DNA from: Earliella scabrosa
Lineage: Eukaryota; Basidiomycota; Agaricomycetes; Polyporales; Polyporaceae
NCBI GenBank assembly: GCA_022605405.1
Contig: JABYQQ010000009.1
Location: 1,240,001 to 1,304,000 of the forward strand
DNA length: 64,000 nucleotides
Direction of reading: 5' to 3'
The notes beneath the pieces were generated by a model, which did not search any database, had not been told where the DNA came from, and was given only the letters and a program-made list of their open reading frames with translations. Shown here one piece after another: positions 41,878 through 54,100 of the stretch (its first letter is position 1; every line of letters begins with the position of its first letter). Position numbers and translations under genes: made by a program.

Positions 41878-43509
41878 TCACGCCTCGAGTGCCATAGTCG
41901 GATCCACGACCGTCGGCTCTCTGTTCGCGGACATCTTCCCCATCACGGACTTGGAAGGTCCGTCAAGTGTGAAGTCGACCTCCTCGCAAGGCGTGAGGAC
42001 CTCATCCTCGTCTTCGGTGTCGTCTCCCTGCGAGCTCCTGAGCGCCAGAGGATACGCCGCGTCCTGCATCGGCGACTCTGCGACCTCCAGTTCGTGGCCT
42101 AGTGGGTCCAAGCCGACAGTAGGCGTCCCAGTGTTGACGAAGACACGTCCTGAGGAGCAGTACGTGAGTGTGCTGAACTCGACACCGGCCGACATACAGA
42201 CCATCTCGCAAGTCGACTTCGTTCTGCGGCTCGGCGCCGTCCTTGGGATCTTGACCCTGACTCAGCCTTTGAGCGACCGTGGCCTGTGCGTTCGTCGCCG
42301 CAATCTGCCTCGTCCTCTTCGTCCACGCCATCAGGTCCGAGAGACGCATCTGATAAGAGACCGGCATAGCATCGTGCGCGAAGGGGTGCAACATCGGGGA
42401 CTGGACCGACGCCATCGACAGAGGGATCCTGAGCTGTGGCGTCGCACCGACCGGCCGAGTGAGTTCCGTCAGGTAGACCGCAGAGTTGAATCCAGGAGCC
42501 TCAGGAAGAGCGTCGTCCGGAGCGGTAGCTTCGTGTAACATCTGGTACAGGTAGGCCGCGCTCGGAGTGAGACCGCCAGGGCCTTGAGGTAGCAGAGGCG
42601 AAGGCATTGACGGCGGTGGTGGGTAGGCGGGCGGGAGATACAGTCCTTGTGCTCGGGGGATCGAAATTCCCGTTCCCACGGCGGTTGTTTCGATTGTTTG
42701 CGGGAACAGTTGAGGGAGCGGGGATGACTCCACATGAAGAGGGAACTCATCTCGATGACTTGGATGTGGCGGCGATGCTCCCGCACAAATGGGGAGCGTG
42801 AACGGTCCCGGTTGCGAAACAGTGACTGCCGCTGATGTCGAACCAGTAGACGCAGGCATGCTTGACAAGAGTCCAGCCAGAGTATATGCACTGTCGGGGA
42901 AGGCTGCGCGGTCGAGGACGGGAGAGACAGCGCCAGAACCAGAGCCAGGAACGCCAGGACCAGTCAGACTGTTCTGAGAGCTTTCCACCTTGGGTATCAC
43001 AGTGAGCCTTGGACCAGACGCGGCCGGTGGGGGTTGCAAGAGATACGCGGACTGGTGCAGAAGCGGCGAGGTGACCATCTCGGGCGACATCGCCCCAACC
43101 GACCCAGCGGCGGTTGACCCGCTCGACTTGCGCCCTCTCGTCTTCGATCGCTGGCGACCGACCCACTTCCGTATCCACTTCGCTCCGCTACATGCGCCGG
43201 GGTGATAGGTACGTTGAGGATCAGCGGTCGACCGCACCTCTGGTCAACACGAAGTGGGTGGGACACGCACAGGCCAGTTTCCCGCGCAACCTCCTCAATT
43301 TCCTCCTTCGCTGGCTCATCTCCGTAACGCTCGTAGAAACGTTTGAGGATGACGCGCTGCCCGGGCGTCGCGACGACTCTTGCTGGCCGTGGAGCAGGTT
43401 GAGTTGAGGGGGGCGTCTTCGGAATGGCGGCCGACCACGAGGGCGAGTAGGCTGTGGACCGCGTCCGCATCACCATGTTGTCCGAGAGTGGTGGAATGCC
43501 AGGAATCAT
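41878..43509 (-). CDS. Atypical homeodomain-like protein, apparent frameshift near its end
   Basis: Exon 1 (43271-43509) and exon 2 (from 43187) join across an 83-bp intron to make a homeodomain-like segment: helix 1 ATPGQRVILKRFYERYG, helix 2 AKEEIEEVARETGL, and helix 3 GAKWIRKWVGRQRSKTR. Helix 3 keeps the W, the R and the basic end of a recognition helix (WFxNRRxK), but has WVGRQR. The rest is proline- and serine-rich, as in fungal transcription factors. Around 42205-42215 the frame ends at ...EPQNEVD and the neighbouring frame continues as MVCMSAGVEFSTLTYC to the acidic end at 41878. No good intron joins them, so a one-base frameshift is likely. A TATA-like CTTATATGCG lies about 85 bp upstream. 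Probable nuclear DNA-binding protein; targets unknown. Confidence 0.6.
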
Positions 43510-44043
43510 TGCAGGCGAGGGGGTAGAGGGTGCGAGTTGTGATGCAAGGAGACCGGTGACACTGAGGAGACTGGTGAGCTGGCTAGCGTTCGCATATAAG
43601 CCGGCGTCGGCCCTGCGTCCGACTTCATGCCATGCTCCCGCCCTTCACATGTTCACAAGCGTCACAGTGTGGCAGACAGGTCACAGGCAGAGAGAAGAGA
43701 TTGACATGGCCGCAAGCAGGCTCAATTGATCTTCAACCTTCCGGTTCGGGTGGCGGTGTCCGGGTTCTCATCTGATTCACCCCTCGTCACGGTGTCTCTA
43801 ACGGAGCAGCCAAGTTGCCCGTAGCGTAGCTGAGACTGTTTATTCACAACACCTTCGGTAGACAAATCTAGAGAATCGCGCGCACGGACTGGAGAGGTAC
43901 AAATACAAGCGCGAGGCCGTCGAGCTACAAGGATCCGATACGGTACGCTGGAAACTTCAACAATTCACAACAATCCTCCATCCCGCGCAGCGTTAAAGAG
44001 GAACTAACTCTGAACAGTTCTTGCACGAGTCCCCGCCCGCGCG
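43510..44043. other. Intergenic, promoter of homeodomain-like gene
   Basis: 534 bp. Holds the TATA-like CTTATATGCG (43591-43600, minus strand) for the homeodomain-like gene and the 3' end of the membrane-protein gene. No other gene is seen. Confidence 0.45.
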
Positions 44044-45878
44044 TCACCACTTTCCCAACTCCGTCCCGACTGCCCACACGAGCCCGCCACCACCAATGGG
44101 GAGCAGGAGCACCCAGACACCGATGTCCCAGATCAGCCGTCGTCCGAGGCGGCGCCGCTGCAGCGTCCGCTCCTTGCGCTGCAAAAGCTCGTCGTTACGC
44201 GAGTCGCTCGGCTCCAGCGGGCCCGACGTTGTTGGCGTTGTCGGCGGGATAACGATCGACAGCGGCCGGCGGAAGTTATGGATGGTGATGTGGATGAACG
44301 CGGGTAGGACATAGGTGCCGAGGAAGACGAGCAGGACGACGATGTCACTGCCTATGCTGACCAGATGAGCCGGTAGCGTGGAGAGGCAGATTGGCAGGAG
44401 ATAGATGAGGATCTTGGAGAGGGGAAAAGAGGTGGCGCGGCGGATGGAGTAAGGAACAGGAACGGCGGGCGTGCTGATAAGGATGGCAGGGACGGATAGG
44501 ATCAGGGATGCCGCCCCGCAGACTGTCATGGTTGTCTGCAAACTGGGCGAGGGCAGTTGCTGCAGTATGCAGCACATCAGCGAATGCGAACATGTCGAGC
44601 ATGACGGGACAGACATACCGGCGGCTTCAGAGAGGCGTCATAGAAGACGAGCGGCAAGGTGACTGCCACACCGACGGCCATTGACAGGGCCGATAACAGT
44701 TTGAAAGAACGCGACCTCCTCGGTTTAGGCGTGACCGGTTCTACAGTGCCCTTCAATGAGGCATAGAGAGGTATGGTGGAGGAGGTGGCGAAGGTGAACG
44801 CAATGACAGCTACGAAGTCGAGCGTTAGCATAATTGTAGGCTGGCATGCCAGGTTAGGTGAATTCGCGACAAGTTCTATCGGACTCGCTCCACCCCATGA
44901 CACTTCAATGCCAGGGAAGACGCTCAGGGAACCCGTCGTCATACCACGCGGCAAGGAGTGGGGGCGAGGGCGAGTACAGATAGTGCGCGCGAAGACTCTG
45001 GTTCACGAAAAGACTCACGTATCCCATGCCACAGGTTTCCCAGCGCAGGCGAGTCGGTCACAGGCACTAGTATTTGCTTAGCATGCATATACGTCGTGCA
45101 TGAGAACCAAGCAGCATAGGCTGCGACAGATAGCCAGGAGGCGTATACCACCCTCCGTGAGGCCAAGGAGCGGGCAGAGTACAGAGGGGCAATGAAGGCC
45201 GCGAGGATGAGGGTCGCGATGACCCTGGAGGGAATGGATAGGACGTCCGGGAAGTACGGTAGCAGCATATCCACTGCGACTGTGGCCCCAACTCGAGTGA
45301 GAACCATAGATATGATAGAGAAGCAGGCGGGACGTACATCTGAGGTACAGCGTCGCGACCAGTACTCTCGTCAAGCCGACAAAGAAGCGGACGAGCTGCC
45401 GTAGTACCATCCTCCGGCCCTCCTTGCCCCTTCCGCGCGCGAACGTCTCCAACACAATCTCCTCGAGGTCCGCCCTCCGCACGTACCGCGCGAGCATGTA
45501 CCATATCTGGCGCGCGAAAGCCGACAGCAAGGCGAAGACCACAAACGCGGGGACGCCCAGCTTCAACGGAAGCGCCACAGAAGGGAGGAGGAGCGCGCCG
45601 AGCTTCGTGAATGGGGAGAGGAGGTACAGGAAGACGGAGAAGGTGGAGAGAGGCGGGATGGCCGAGTTGCGGAGGCGCTCCAGCTGGAGGTCCGACTCGT
45701 CCTCCGTGTCGTCGTCCTCGCTCGAGAAGTCGAACGCGACGCCGCCGCCCGGGGTGCCGTCCTCCGCGTCCGCGACGAGAATGAGCGCGGCGGAGGAGTC
45801 GAAGCCGTTGATGGGCGAGCTTCGCCCTGAGGCGAAGGAGTCCGAGCTCGTCGACGAGCGCGGGCTGGTGGTGTCCAT
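44044..45878 (-). CDS. Polytopic membrane protein, probable amino-acid transporter family
   Basis: Multi-exon gene starting at the ATG at 45878. The N-terminus is a long acidic serine-rich cytosolic tail (MDTTSPRSSTSSDSFASGRS). Hydrophobic segments follow: STFSVFLYLLSPF, LKLGVPAFVVFALLSAFA, VIATLILAAFIAPL, VVYASWLSVAAYAAWF, FVAVIAFTFATSSTIPLYAS, LLSALSMAVGVAVTLPLVF and, near the end, DIVVLLVFLGTYVLPAFI. The last segment is WDIGVWVLLLPIGGGGLVW. The AFTFATSSTIPLYASLK segment and overall layout suit the Aa_trans (AAAP) superfamily of vacuolar and plasma-membrane amino-acid carriers. A first intron (donor GTACGT near 45336) and one near 44613 (donor GTATGT) are clear. The splicing around 44820-45020 is not resolved, so the middle is provisional. 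Confidence 0.6.
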
Positions 45879-47560
45879 AGTTGCTACAGTTTACAGTTTG
45901 GGTCCGAGTTGCACAAGTTCGAGGTGAGAAAGGAAAGGAGCGGCGGATAATGTGAACCAGTGTACCGTAGCAGCTGCAGAGCCAGCCTGCGTCGAAACAG
46001 AGCTGTCCCGGGCGAGGGGGAGGGAAGGGGAGAGAGGGAGAATGGGGGAGGAAGGGAAGGTCTGGACGAAGGCGAGACGAATCTCGGACGCAAAACTGGT
46101 TAATGTCAGGTGGCATCAATCACCCGTCATCGATTTTGCTGCTCCTTCCCGTGGTATTGCTCACCCGTCCCCACCGTTTTACAGCTCGTTCCCCGCGGCT
46201 CCGGCCGCCACCATTCCTTTTTTCCCTGCCATTGCATACCCATAGCAGCCCATAAAAATTGTCTGTTTCCTCGTGGGTTGCCTAGTTTTGTCGCTGTTAA
46301 AACGACCTTCCACCCCGGACCCCTTTGGGCGCTTGTGCTAACTCCGCATGCGCGTCTCCTCCTGTCTCTTTTCGGCGCCTCGAGCATAAGGCTATTGCTC
46401 ACCCTGATACCCGATCATCAAGCTATATAGCACTTATCCATACTGACCTTCTCTAGCACGTCGTTATGCACATACTCCATAGTTCACCAAAAGTTCTAGT
46501 CCTGTCAGGTTAAGTATTCTGACTACAAGTAAGTACTAACATCGAAGGTGATTCTCATCATCAGTGGTCCCCATGTTCCAACGATGTCATGAGACTTCTG
46601 TATTGCTTAGGATCGTGATTGAGGGAACAGTACCACATTACTGTTGTAGGATAGCGAACGCAAATGAGGGAGGGGTGACATATGCATTCGCAGACGAGTA
46701 GGCTACCGGCATTCGCCGGGAGTTGGTAAGCCTCCGCAACAGAAACAGTCGACTTATGTGTTGAGTAGATCTTGATTGCAAGTTTAGACAATTTTTATGG
46801 ACAGATGAAGACACTGGCTTTCGATCGGTGTATGTTTCAGGGCAGTGCGCGCAGTGGTCGAGGTGCTGTAAAACGAGAGGGACAGATTTGCAATATGAGG
46901 AGGACGGTTGAGCGCCCGGCGGAGGACAAGTGCGCAAGCGAGCATGGACCGCACTGCTATGCCCGAAAGACGCTTACATCATGTCGCACAGGACCTATGG
47001 CTCACCACGCGCGGATGGGAATATAATTAGGAGGAGAGGGTGCACACAATCGGAGGAGACCTAAGTGTGATTGTATGCTGACTGAAAGTGGAACTCTGAG
47101 GGACAGGCCGGGTATAATCGGGCGGTCGCATATCTCATTTGCGATGACCAGTGACGGATGCCACCTGACAACATTCGGCCTTGCATCTCGGACTGCGCAG
47201 GGCCCAATCTTAGATCTTGTCGCGGTCCCAGGGGTCCGTCCGAGTAATCTTATCAGTCAGAACAGAGCTGGGGTCAAGCTGGGGTTAAGTAGAGTTTGCC
47301 TTAAGAATCACATCTCTGACGGTCCATCTCTGATTTCCATTGATGACTGGCTGCATGCAGCTTATGCCAATGTTCTGAAGGGGACTTGGGACCGCAAGAG
47401 TGATTTACTTCACCTATCTTCCGTAAGCCGGAAAGGCGGAATTCGGAACGGCGTCTATCTGTCTTCGTGAGCGCAGCACGGCGCTCCCCAACCTTGTTCA
47501 CCTCCACCAGCGTCAGAGGCTCGGCTTTTGTTCCACTGCGAGGTCGACGTTCGCTATAGT
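45879..47560. other. Intergenic stretch, no gene supported
   Basis: About 1.7 kb between two genes that point away from each other, so it holds both promoters. A frame at 47075-47470 on the plus strand has no family or context support. Otherwise only short frames. Confidence 0.45.
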
Positions 47561-49606
47561 ATGCCTAAGGACCTGCCGGGACTGTACTGGGATGAGGAGA
47601 AGAAACGGTACTTTCCACTCGCATCGAGACCTGCAGGGTCGGCCTCCAGTCCGACAGTCCGCGTCCCGGACGCACAATCCACCGCCTCACATTCCCACCC
47701 ACAGCGACCTAACAGAAGACAGCGGACATCCCCAAGCTCGGACAGCCCTCCTCCCAAAAGGCAGCATTCGTGGGACGGGGCTCAAACATTCCGCCCTGAT
47801 AGTTGGCGCTCGCTGAACGCGCTCGGACAGTCACACCTCTCCCTACAGCGAAGGAGATGCGTACAGTGAGTTTCGGAACTGCGTATTCAACAGGACAGTT
47901 GCACTGAAATTGCGTGTAATACAGCGAAATGCAGATGAATTGCCTCTCAGAAAACTTGTCCACGCTTGACGACATACCAATCAGATTTGATGGGTCTATT
48001 ATGGCTTTGTGTGCCAAGGTTCGTCGTGGCGGTGGTGGCTTCCCATGGTCGGGAGTTTGAACACGGACTCGTAGGTCAACAACAACGATAGAAGGCTTCT
48101 CGTCGGAGATAGCACTGGCTGGCTGTACTCTGTTGACACGGACGACCCAGACCCCGCTATACGCGAGTTCGGACTCAGAACGCAGGTGCGGTACCATTCT
48201 GTCCGTTCGTTCGTTCGTTCACTCGCACAGATCGCATTGGGAGGCGAGATTTAAGCTGTCGCGTTGATTTTCTGCACACAATGCAGTTAGATCTGCTGGT
48301 GGTGAGGAAGCTCGCAACAGATGCCTCCCAATGCATGTTTGCTGGATTGGCGTAAATAAGCCTGCGAGTGGCTCACTGTCTTGCTGTTAATAGTTATGCG
48401 TGCCTCGCCAACAATGCTGATCTTTTATTGACCTTCGACCGTGACAGATCACCTCGATCACACGTTCCGGTCATGTATGCATGTAAGTCTGCGCATAGCC
48501 ATGACGCTTAGCATTGGTGGACAACCTGAAGACCCATCTCCTAGGGTCACATCCCTCGGTTCGCCCCCACGCTTGCTCGTAACACGGGACGACTCTATCG
48601 GGTATGTAGCGCCCTCGCAATGGGATCTCGCTGAATGTTGCTGAATTTCACCGCAGACTATGGGTACTCCGCCAAATTCCTCCGCATATCTGCAGCGATG
48701 TGTGGTGTGGGCAAGTATGGGAACGTAAAGCCATCGTTGGTGAGTCATCCGCATGCATTCCATACACGCTCAAAGGCCTGAATGGCAATGTGACTAGGTG
48801 GTCGGAAGGCGTCTCTCTGCTTCCCGGACGTCGAGCGAGATGAATACGTACGACTGAACCGGAATAGCGATGTTCTGTCGCTGTGCTTGTCAGACGAGGT
48901 GGGTCGTCGCTATGTCTGTATCGGGGATTGACTTGGCTCACCCAGAATGACTAGAACATTGCATACGCAGGTATGCGTAACGGCATCATCGACCGTTGGG
49001 ACTCTCGTCAGCCGGGCGGAAAGACGGATTTGATCACAAACTTGACAGACGCAGGACAAGGGCACAATAGAGGCGCCGCTTCGATCGACTACCTCCGGAT
49101 CCTCCATGAGCACGAGTTGCTCGTAAGAACGATGCGTGGAGATGTGCGTCTATGGCCGACCCTTAGCATGAACACGCTTCAGCTGAGACCCTTTGCAGCT
49201 TGAGACCCACGATCTCCGGTTCTTGCGTAACAACGACCCCGTCTATCGGTTCGAAGGACATGTCCCAAGCTATGATACCAGACTGGCGAGTTATAGTTGG
49301 ATGTGTGCGTAGCATTCGACATTGACGCATGTCCCACAGGGAATCGCAGTGGACCCCAACGAGAATTTCGTGTTCGTGGGTGGAGGTGACTCTCGCCTCC
49401 GGATCTGGTCCTTGCGCACTGGACAACGTCTACCGTGCCGACACGAGGATATTCTACCCGTCACCCTTGAGGGTACTGTTGCAAAACCGTCGCAGCCCAT
49501 ACGGGCGATGGAAATCATCGAAGACGACGCCAAAGTCTGGCTCTGGGTCGCCTTTGACTCCATTCTCAACCGGATAGAGCTGGGACCGAAAGGTTTGCTC
49601 TACTAG
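47561..49606 (+). CDS. DCAF4/WDR21-like WD40 protein
   Basis: The ATG at 47561 starts MPKDLPGLYWDEEKKRYFPL, the short motif that opens DCAF4-type proteins. Exons 47561-47865, 47925-48018, 48075-48185 and 48448-48482 are clear; later ones include LWVLRQIPPH, LCFPDVERDEYVRL, NIAYAGMRNGIIDRWDSRQ, LRFLRNNDPVYRFEGH and GIAVDPNENFVFVGGGDSRL. These are WD40 blades with GH and WD-like ends. DCAF4 proteins are substrate receptors of the CUL4-DDB1 ubiquitin ligase. The intron at 49286-49339 begins with GC (CTG/GCGAGT), a GC-AG intron. A 262-bp gap at 48186-48447 is much longer than the other introns and may hide an exon. The stop is at 49604-49606. Confidence 0.78.
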
Positions 49607-49808
49607 CCTTTGCTGGCAGGCCGAGGCATGGCACAGCCCGGATTGCAAGAGGGGAAGAAACCCAGTTTCAGAATGTATGTTACAAGGCTCAGAGCACGCG
49701 TGCTCTGAGAGCATGTGGTGTATATGGTATATGAATATGACGATCCGGCCGCCTCCAGATCCCTAGTCCCCATCGCCACCGTGCAGCAAAGTCCAGTTTC
49801 CAGACGCC

Positions 49809-50768
49809 TCATGACGACTCGAGGATGCCCATCTCCTTCCACTTCTCCCAAAGCGCACCTATACCGACTACTGCACCTGGCTGGCCCTTGATATCCTTGG
49901 GCTCGAGAAGCTCGTACTCCTTGCCGAACGCCAGGAAGTGGGCGAATAGGGAGTTGAAGTGGCCCTCGGAGCGGAGGTGAAGGATCTGGGGGTAGTGCGC
50001 GTGGTAGAGGTGGGCGAAAACGCGGAGGAGCTGGCGATAGACATGTTTGACAGTTGATGGGAAGTTGGGGGAGAAGTCACGTCCTGATTGATGCAACACA
50101 GGTGCGCGGCACGGGGCCGGTCAATGGACATGAAACATGGAACACGACGTAGCACAGCTCAGAATGGCGCTAGGCTTGGAATAGAGGGGAGACGACGCAC
50201 CAGACTTGGTCGGGAAGACAGTCTCGTCATCAAGCAGATTTTGCACCCAGGTCATCACATAATCGATGTAGGTGGGCGCAGGAAGCTGGACACTTTTCCG
50301 GTCCTGGTTGATCCAGGTGTAATTGAGACTGGCAATGCACGGTCAATGCCTGTACAAGCATACGGCGCGTAAGAGCGCACCTCGGTCCTGCTGACATAGT
50401 GGGACACGACTGTGAAGTGCAACACTCGGCGAGGACACCATAGAACTGATTGAGATTTTGGTAGAAGTCGAAGACTATGCGGCGCGGGCACAACACAAGG
50501 TTGGCGTGAGCAGTTGTTGACGACAGGCAGATGAACAGAACGCACTGTTGACCGCGACCCACTCCATCACATCCGCGTACTTCGGGAGCATGACAATCGT
50601 CTTGAAGTTACCCTTCACGAGCGCGGCTTCTACGAAGGGGCTGCATAGGTACAGAGGCTTGGGGGCACCGGGGCTCGTGGGGGTTGGTGGAGGGAGAGAA
50701 TCCGTGGATGGGAAGTTGGCTGACGTGGGCGTCGTGGATCGTCTAGGGGGGCGCTGGTTGCGCTGCAT
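49809..50768 (-). CDS. Mob1 kinase activator
   Basis: Four exons: 50546-50768, 50381-50474, 50201-50328 and 49809-50083, with consistent phases; 239 residues. Mob1 binds and activates NDR/LATS-type kinases (Dbf2/Sid2) in mitotic exit and septation. Marks: the helix LPKYADVMEWVAVN, FYQNLNQFYGVLAECC, the zinc ligands in CTSQSCPTMSAGP, YIDYVMTWVQNLLDDETVFP, and the histidine pair region LRVFAHLYHAHYPQ that completes the Cys2His2 site. All expected ligands are present. The N-terminal extension (RNQRPPRRSTTPTS) is short and disordered, and the C-terminus ends a little beyond the core fold. Divergent from the Tpr/Mlp gene, with 354 bp between starts. Confidence 0.95.
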
Positions 50769-51122
50769 GGAACGGCTGCATTGCCCGCGATGAGCATCGA
50801 TGGGCCCGAGTTCGCTCCAAGGAATGCTCACCCGATAGAGTTGAAGAAAGACATGGTTGCTCAAGTGGAGGTCGTCACAGAGAACAAGTGGGCGTGGAGG
50901 AAGAAGAGGGGAGATGCAAGCGGTGCCCAGTTTCGACGCAACGCCGTCGCGACGCGGGCTAGAGTTATGCGGGTGCACGTGACGGATGTCAGTACCGAGG
51001 CTTGTTTGTCTGTGTTGAATTTAGAGGCTCTTGCCAAACACGGGTAAACAACCGCTCGCGGATACAATGGTCTGTGGCGCGTAACTCGCCTCGCTCTCCC
51101 ACCACCGGGTCCACGACCCGTC
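50769..51122. promoter_or_regulatory. Shared divergent promoter region, Mob1 / Tpr
   Basis: 354 bp between the two start codons. No TATA box is evident. Confidence 0.5.
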
Positions 51123-54100
51123 ATGATGAAGACTCGCAGAAAAAGCAAGGCCGCAGCGGCCGCGGCCGCGCAGGAGGCTGCTACACGCGAGAACTCCCCT
51201 GCTCCCGGCCCCTCCACATTCACCGTCATCATCCCTGAGGATGTCGACTTCGACGCTTTGAGCGCACTCCTCCCAGACGTGAACCTCGCGAATCCCTCCC
51301 CTGAGACTATAGTGTCACTGTATCGACTCCTAGTCGGTCAGGCTGCAGACTCAGATGCCACGCAACGTGAGCTTGAGGAAGCACGTGCGGAAATCCAGCG
51401 CAAGGACATTGAACTGGACCAGGCGCTGCAGGATCGCGAGACCGCGACCTCGGAGTTGGAGTCAACGCTGGAGTCCGTGCAGCAGGAGCTGGCTCAGATG
51501 AAGGAGGAGAGGGATGCTCTCGGTGCGTTGTTCTCCCGCTTCCTCACTCACATGCAAACCTCCGACCATGACTGGCCTCAGCCACCGAACGTGCGAAGTT
51601 GCAAGAACGCCTGGATTCTCTCTCAACCACGCAAACATCCTCGTCTGCCGAAGTACAAACGCTGAAGCAACGTGTGGAGGAGACGGAACGCGAGAAGCGG
51701 GACCTGGTAGGCGTGGTCAGCAGGCTGCAGGAGGACGCGACCCAGCGCGACAGCGAGATTCAGACGCTTCGCGCCGATCTCAAGCAGGCTCGTCAGGACC
51801 ACCAAGGTCTCGAACGCAAGGTCAGGGAACTCACGTCTGCGGAAACCTCGACAAAGGTGCGTCCACGAGCAGCTCTCACACTCTAGGCACTGTTTCATTG
51901 ATGTCAATTCTGTCCCTCAGTTCAAGCTCGAAACGCTCACACAACAACTGGAACTTGCCAAGTCGGAAGCCGAGCGCTGCGCTGCTGAGTATGCAGCGAA
52001 GTGCGAGGAATACGCCAACTACCGTCGCGAGAAGAATGCAGAGCTCGTTCGGCTTCAGAGCGAGCATGACTCGCTCGTGCAAACCCACGCCGCGACCGAG
52101 AGCACTCTCAAAGCCTTGCAATCTGCCCACACTGCCCAGACCCATCAACTCACACAAGCGCTGACACGCGTGCAAGATCTCAAGGGCCAACTGGCAGAAC
52201 AGGAGGCCACCTACTCCAGTGAAGCCGCAGGCCTGCGTCGTCTCGTGTCTATGATGGAGGAACGTGAGGCGCAGGCGAAAGCCATCGTTGACAGTATCGA
52301 GAAGGACTTCGCGGGTGTGGGTGACCGAGCGGAGAGGCGGGAAGCGGTGCTGCGCGAGGAGATTGAGAACCAGAAGCAGAGAGCTGAGGAGGCGGAGAAG
52401 AGGGTCGAGGAGCTGCAAGCTGTCTTGGACAGGATGGATCGCGGCGAGTTCCCCATTCCTGCCTTTGCTGGATCCATTAGCGCCCCCGGTACCCCTGCTC
52501 GCGGCATTTCTACGCCAGCTAGGAACGGCGCGTCCCCCGACATCCTCTCACAAGGCATTCTCGGTCTCAGCCCTACGGTCGCCATGGCAAGTCGCGCACA
52601 ACGCGGCGGCAAGTCGTTCACGGAGGTCTACTCGGACTACATCAAACTGCAGGAAGAGCACGCGCGGAAATGCGCCGAATACGATCACATGGACCGTACG
52701 CTCTCTGCTGTGCTGGCGCAGATTGAGGAGAGGGTGCGTACAACGTTGATGCTCTGTCCTCCTCGACTCACGCTTTCGCCAGGCACCGATTTTGTCTCAA
52801 CAACGGGCAGAGTACGAGCGGCTGCAGTCCGAGGCTTCACAACTCGCATCACAACTCGCGCAAGCACTTTCCGAGCGCGACGCTTTCGCTGCGGCAGCCG
52901 AGGAGAACGGTCAGAAGCTCCAGAAGGCCATTCGCGAGAACCAGCTCAGTGAGAAGCAGCTTGACGACCTCAGTCGTCAACTCCGGACCATCCTCAAGGA
53001 GCTCGGAAGGCATCAGGACCCATCTATGCCGTCCGACGAGGAGCTCGAAGCGGATGAATCGACGGCTCCCGCGGAGAACATCGAGGCCGTCATTACCAAC
53101 AACCTTGTCCTCTTCCGCTCAATCCCTCAACTCCAAGAACAGAACCAGAAGCTCCTCAAGATCGTCCGCGAGCTTGGCGAGAAGCTGGAGTCCGAAGAGA
53201 AGGATTACCGGGAGGCCATGGAGCGTGAACAGGCCGAGGCGGTCCGAGAAGCCCACGAGGCGATGAAGCGTCTTGAGGAGAAGCTCGAAACCGAACGGCG
53301 TAGCAGCGAGGTGAAAGTCCAAGCGTACAAGAAGGAAGTGGACAGCTTGCGTACGATGCTCTCTCGTCATCAAGAACCCGGCACGGCTCTGCGCATCACC
53401 AACGGCATCAACGGTCAGGTCCAAGTGGAACCCTCCGAGGTTGCGAAGGAGCTCGAAGAGGTGCAGAAGCAGTTCGAAGCGTACCGAACGGAGATGGGCA
53501 TCGACTCTACGCGTCTGCGGGAGGAGACACTTGCCGCTCAGAGGGAGGCAACGCGGGTCGGCACTGCGCTTGCCAAGGCAAATGCTCAGATTGAGTTGCT
53601 CACTGGTGAGTCTAATGGGTGGACGGGAGAGTTTGAAACTTACCCACCGTATCTAGAACGCCATCGTATGGTCCAGGAGCAAATTGTCATCCAGAAGCGC
53701 GAGAACGATGACCTTCTGACGCGCAATCAGAAGCTTTACGACCAGTACACTCGCGTCGACATTGAGTGCAATCGTTTGTCCGAGGACTTGCTCGCGAGCA
53801 ACAGCTTGCTTGAGCAACTTCGGAACGAATGCGCTAACCTCCGTGCAGAGAAGAAGATTTGGGAGGTCAGTAACTATCCACTTTGCAATGTCCGAACCCT
53901 GGACTCACACGAAGCCACTGTAGAGCATTCAAGTTCGCCTTGTCGAGGAGAACAAGACTCTCGCTGTTGAACGCTCCCACCTCTCCGATCTGATGGCGAA
54001 CGTACAGAAGATGCACAACGACCTCGAGCGCTCTGGCGAGAATGATCGCCGTCGCCTCGAGAGTCAGTTGCAGCTGCTCGAGAACCAGAAGTATGTTTTC

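Noticed and set aside
41878..43509. Mating-type homeodomain gene
   Set aside because: No paired divergent HD1/HD2 gene and no mitochondrial intermediate peptidase gene lies nearby, and the recognition helix does not match either class.
47075..47470. 131-codon plus-strand frame before the DCAF4-like gene
   Set aside because: It lies in the promoter region, has no recognisable domain and no splice link to the gene.
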